Positions 8,072 to 9,480 of a stretch of 9,480 nt of DNA are shown here, piece after piece. Numbering within the stretch: position 1 is the first letter of the stretch; each line of letters opens with the position of its first letter. A program made the position numbers and the translations under genes. Source of the stretch: Rhodocyclaceae bacterium (GTDB taxonomy: Bacteria; Pseudomonadota; Gammaproteobacteria; Burkholderiales; Rhodocyclaceae); the NCBI GenBank assembly GCA_013821865.1, contig PNJM01000077.1:1-9480 (forward strand), written 5' to 3'. The notes beneath the pieces are model-generated. The model saw only the letters and a list, made by a program, of their open reading frames with translations, did no database searches and was not told the DNA's origin.

Positions 8072-9480
8072 TCAGTCATGTTGCCTGGCGCCATCCTGCA
8101 GCGCGCCGGCCATGTCCGGTCGGAATGGATTGCGTCGCATGACCAGGAGGGTCCAGGCCAAACTGTAGGCGAGCGTGACGCCGAGCATCGCCGCGACGTT
8201 GCGATAGACCGGCGCGGCGAGCTCCGGCGTGGGTGAAACATGCAGGAACACATAGCCCATGCCGAGAATCCCCAGCACTTGCGGCAGCGGAAAAAACGGA
8301 GAGCGGAAAGGGCGGTGATGTCCTGGCAGGCGCAGCCGCAGGACGATGAGATCCAGATGCACGATGATGTAGGCGACCAGCCAGCAGGCGGTGGCGGCCA
8401 CGGTCAGCGCGAGGATCGACGCGGCATCCAGGCCGAGCGGGGCGCGCACGGCGGCGATGGCCAGCGTCAGTACCAGCAGTGCCCACACCGGCGCGCCGTT
8501 GCGGTTTTCCCGCGCCAGCGGCGCCGGCAACTGGCCGCTCTGCGCCATGCCCTGGATGATGCGCGAGACGCTGGCCAACACCGTGTTGAGCAGCGTCGCG
8601 CTGCCCAGGATCGCCAGCACGGCGAACGCCATGCGCGCCGTCGGACCGAACACGGCCAGCGCCAGGTCCATGTGGGGCGTGGCGCTGCCGAGTTTTTCGG
8701 CCGGCAGCAGGGCGAGCCCGGCGAGGCAGAAGACCCCGTACACCGCGACGATCATCATCAGGCCGATCAGCATCGAGCGCGGCAGGTGGCGCACCGGATC
8801 CCGCGCGTCGCCGACCAGGGGGCAGACGAATTCGAGCCCGACGAGTCCCCAGATGGCGAGCGCGACCAGCGAGACGGCGACGCCCGCGTCGAGGCCGGCC
8901 AGCGCGACGCCCGCCGCGGGCGAACCGCCGCCCGCGCCGGCCAGGCCGGCGATGCCGATGACGAACAGCCCGATGAACATGATCGCCACCAGCCCGCTCT
9001 GGATGCGGCCGAACAGATCCACGCCGCGCAGGTTGAGCAGGCAGAACAGACCGAGCAGGACGAGGCTCGGATAGGGCACCGTCGCGGTGAGTCCGGGCGC
9101 CACCTGTTCCAGCAGGGCGTCGACCAGGATAAGCTCGGCCGGGATGCCGAGCAAGGCCACGGCGACGTAGCCGGACAGCGTGGCGATGATCGCCAGCCCC
9201 GGCCCGAGCGCGGCTTCGGTATAGGCGCTCACCGAGCCGGCGCGGGGCAGCATCAGCGCCAGCTCGGCGAAGGACAGCACGTAGGAGAGCGCGAGCAGGG
9301 CCGAGAAGCCGATGGCGAGGAGGAAGTTGATGCCGCCGATGCCGGCGCCGTTGAGCATGCTGATCATGGTGCTCTGCACCACCACCACGCCGACGGCGGT
9401 GGCCACCATGGCGGGCAGGCGCAGCGTGCCCGTCCTTGACGGGGCCGGCGTGCCCGGGCCGGTTTCCTGTGGTACGGACA
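8072..9480 (-). CDS. APC-superfamily amino-acid permease (5' end outside window)
   Basis: This is a secondary transporter of the amino acid-polyamine-organocation superfamily. About 12 hydrophobic helices can be counted. Typical features are the FAELA-x-MLPRAGS segment after helix 2 (inward loop) and the helix 6 to loop region WGLVGLEFVCPLVGDARDPVRHLPRSM, resembling the family's G-x-E ... D/E-x-x-x-P-x-R-x-x-P-R pattern. The reading frame is open to the window edge. The ATG at 9409 lies at the start of helix 1, and the upstream frame encodes a plausible cytoplasmic tail (TGTLRLPA), so the true start is beyond 9480. In helix 1 the usual G-x-G-I-F substrate motif is replaced by QSTMIS. Location before marR and ald suggests amino-acid import, perhaps alanine, but substrate cannot be read from the sequence. 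Confidence 0.9.
   Translation of the reverse strand, partial: SVPQETGPGTPAPSRTGTLRLPAMVATAVGVVVVQSTMISMLNGAGIGGINFLLAIGFSALLALSYVLSFAELALMLPRAGSVSAYTEAALGPGLAIIATLSGYVAVALLGIPAELILVDALLEQVAPGLTATVPYPSLVLLGLFCLLNLRGVDLFGRIQSGLVAIMFIGLFVIGIAGLAGAGGGSPAAGVALAGLDAGVAVSLVALAIWGLVGLEFVCPLVGDARDPVRHLPRSMLIGLMMIVAVYGVFCLAGLALLPAEKLGSATPHMDLALAVFGPTARMAFAVLAILGSATLLNTVLASVSRIIQGMAQSGQLPAPLARENRNGAPVWALLVLTLAIAAVRAPLGLDAASILALTVAATACWLVAYIIVHLDLIVLRLRLPGHHRPFRSPFFPLPQVLGILGMGYVFLHVSPTPELAAPVYRNVAAMLGVTLAYSLAWTLLVMRRNPFRPDMAGALQDGARQHD

Noticed and set aside
8240..9439. A 399-codon plus-strand frame opposite the permease.
   Set aside because: Its translation is Gln/His/Arg/Asp-rich and low complexity, the expected mirror of hydrophobic membrane-helix codons.

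Overview
This window reads as a GC-rich proteobacterial chromosome segment, most probably betaproteobacterial. The support is the gene order infB-rbfA-truB-rpsO-pnp, proteins close to the enterobacterial forms of PNPase, S15 and DksA, and tRNAs that encode their CCA ends. I cannot name the genus from sequence alone.

Positions 1-5411 (+ strand) are the distal part of the conserved translation / RNA-processing cluster: the C-terminal part of initiation factor IF-2 (infB, cut by the window edge), ribosome-binding factor A (rbfA), tRNA pseudouridine-55 synthase (truB), ribosomal protein S15 (rpsO) and polynucleotide phosphorylase (pnp). infB, rbfA and truB are tightly packed (gaps of 20 and 12 bp). 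rpsO has its own promoter with an AT-rich upstream element. rpsO and pnp are separated by 130 bp with two stem-loops, where read-through and PNPase autoregulation would be expected to act. A near-perfect A-tract/stem/T-tract terminator at 5382-5411 serves both pnp and the convergent gene dksA.

Positions 5457-6316 carry dksA (- strand) and, divergently, a tRNA operon Pro(UGG)-Arg(UCU)-His(GUG) on the + strand. The tRNA operon has a strong sigma70-type promoter with a GC-rich discriminator. A stringent-response factor thus faces the type of stable-RNA promoter it normally controls, across a 127-bp spacer.

Positions 6370-9480 (- strand) hold the accessory part: an APC-family amino-acid permease (start outside the window), a MarR-family regulator and alanine dehydrogenase (ald), in that transcriptional order and with short gaps. 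The simplest reading is an amino-acid (probably alanine) uptake and catabolism unit with a local regulator.

I found no mobile element, CRISPR array, prophage or evident undescribed multi-gene system. The points most worth a second look are the permease-MarR-ald unit, the permease's non-canonical first membrane helix, the dksA/tRNA divergent promoter region, and the leader structures of rpsO and pnp.
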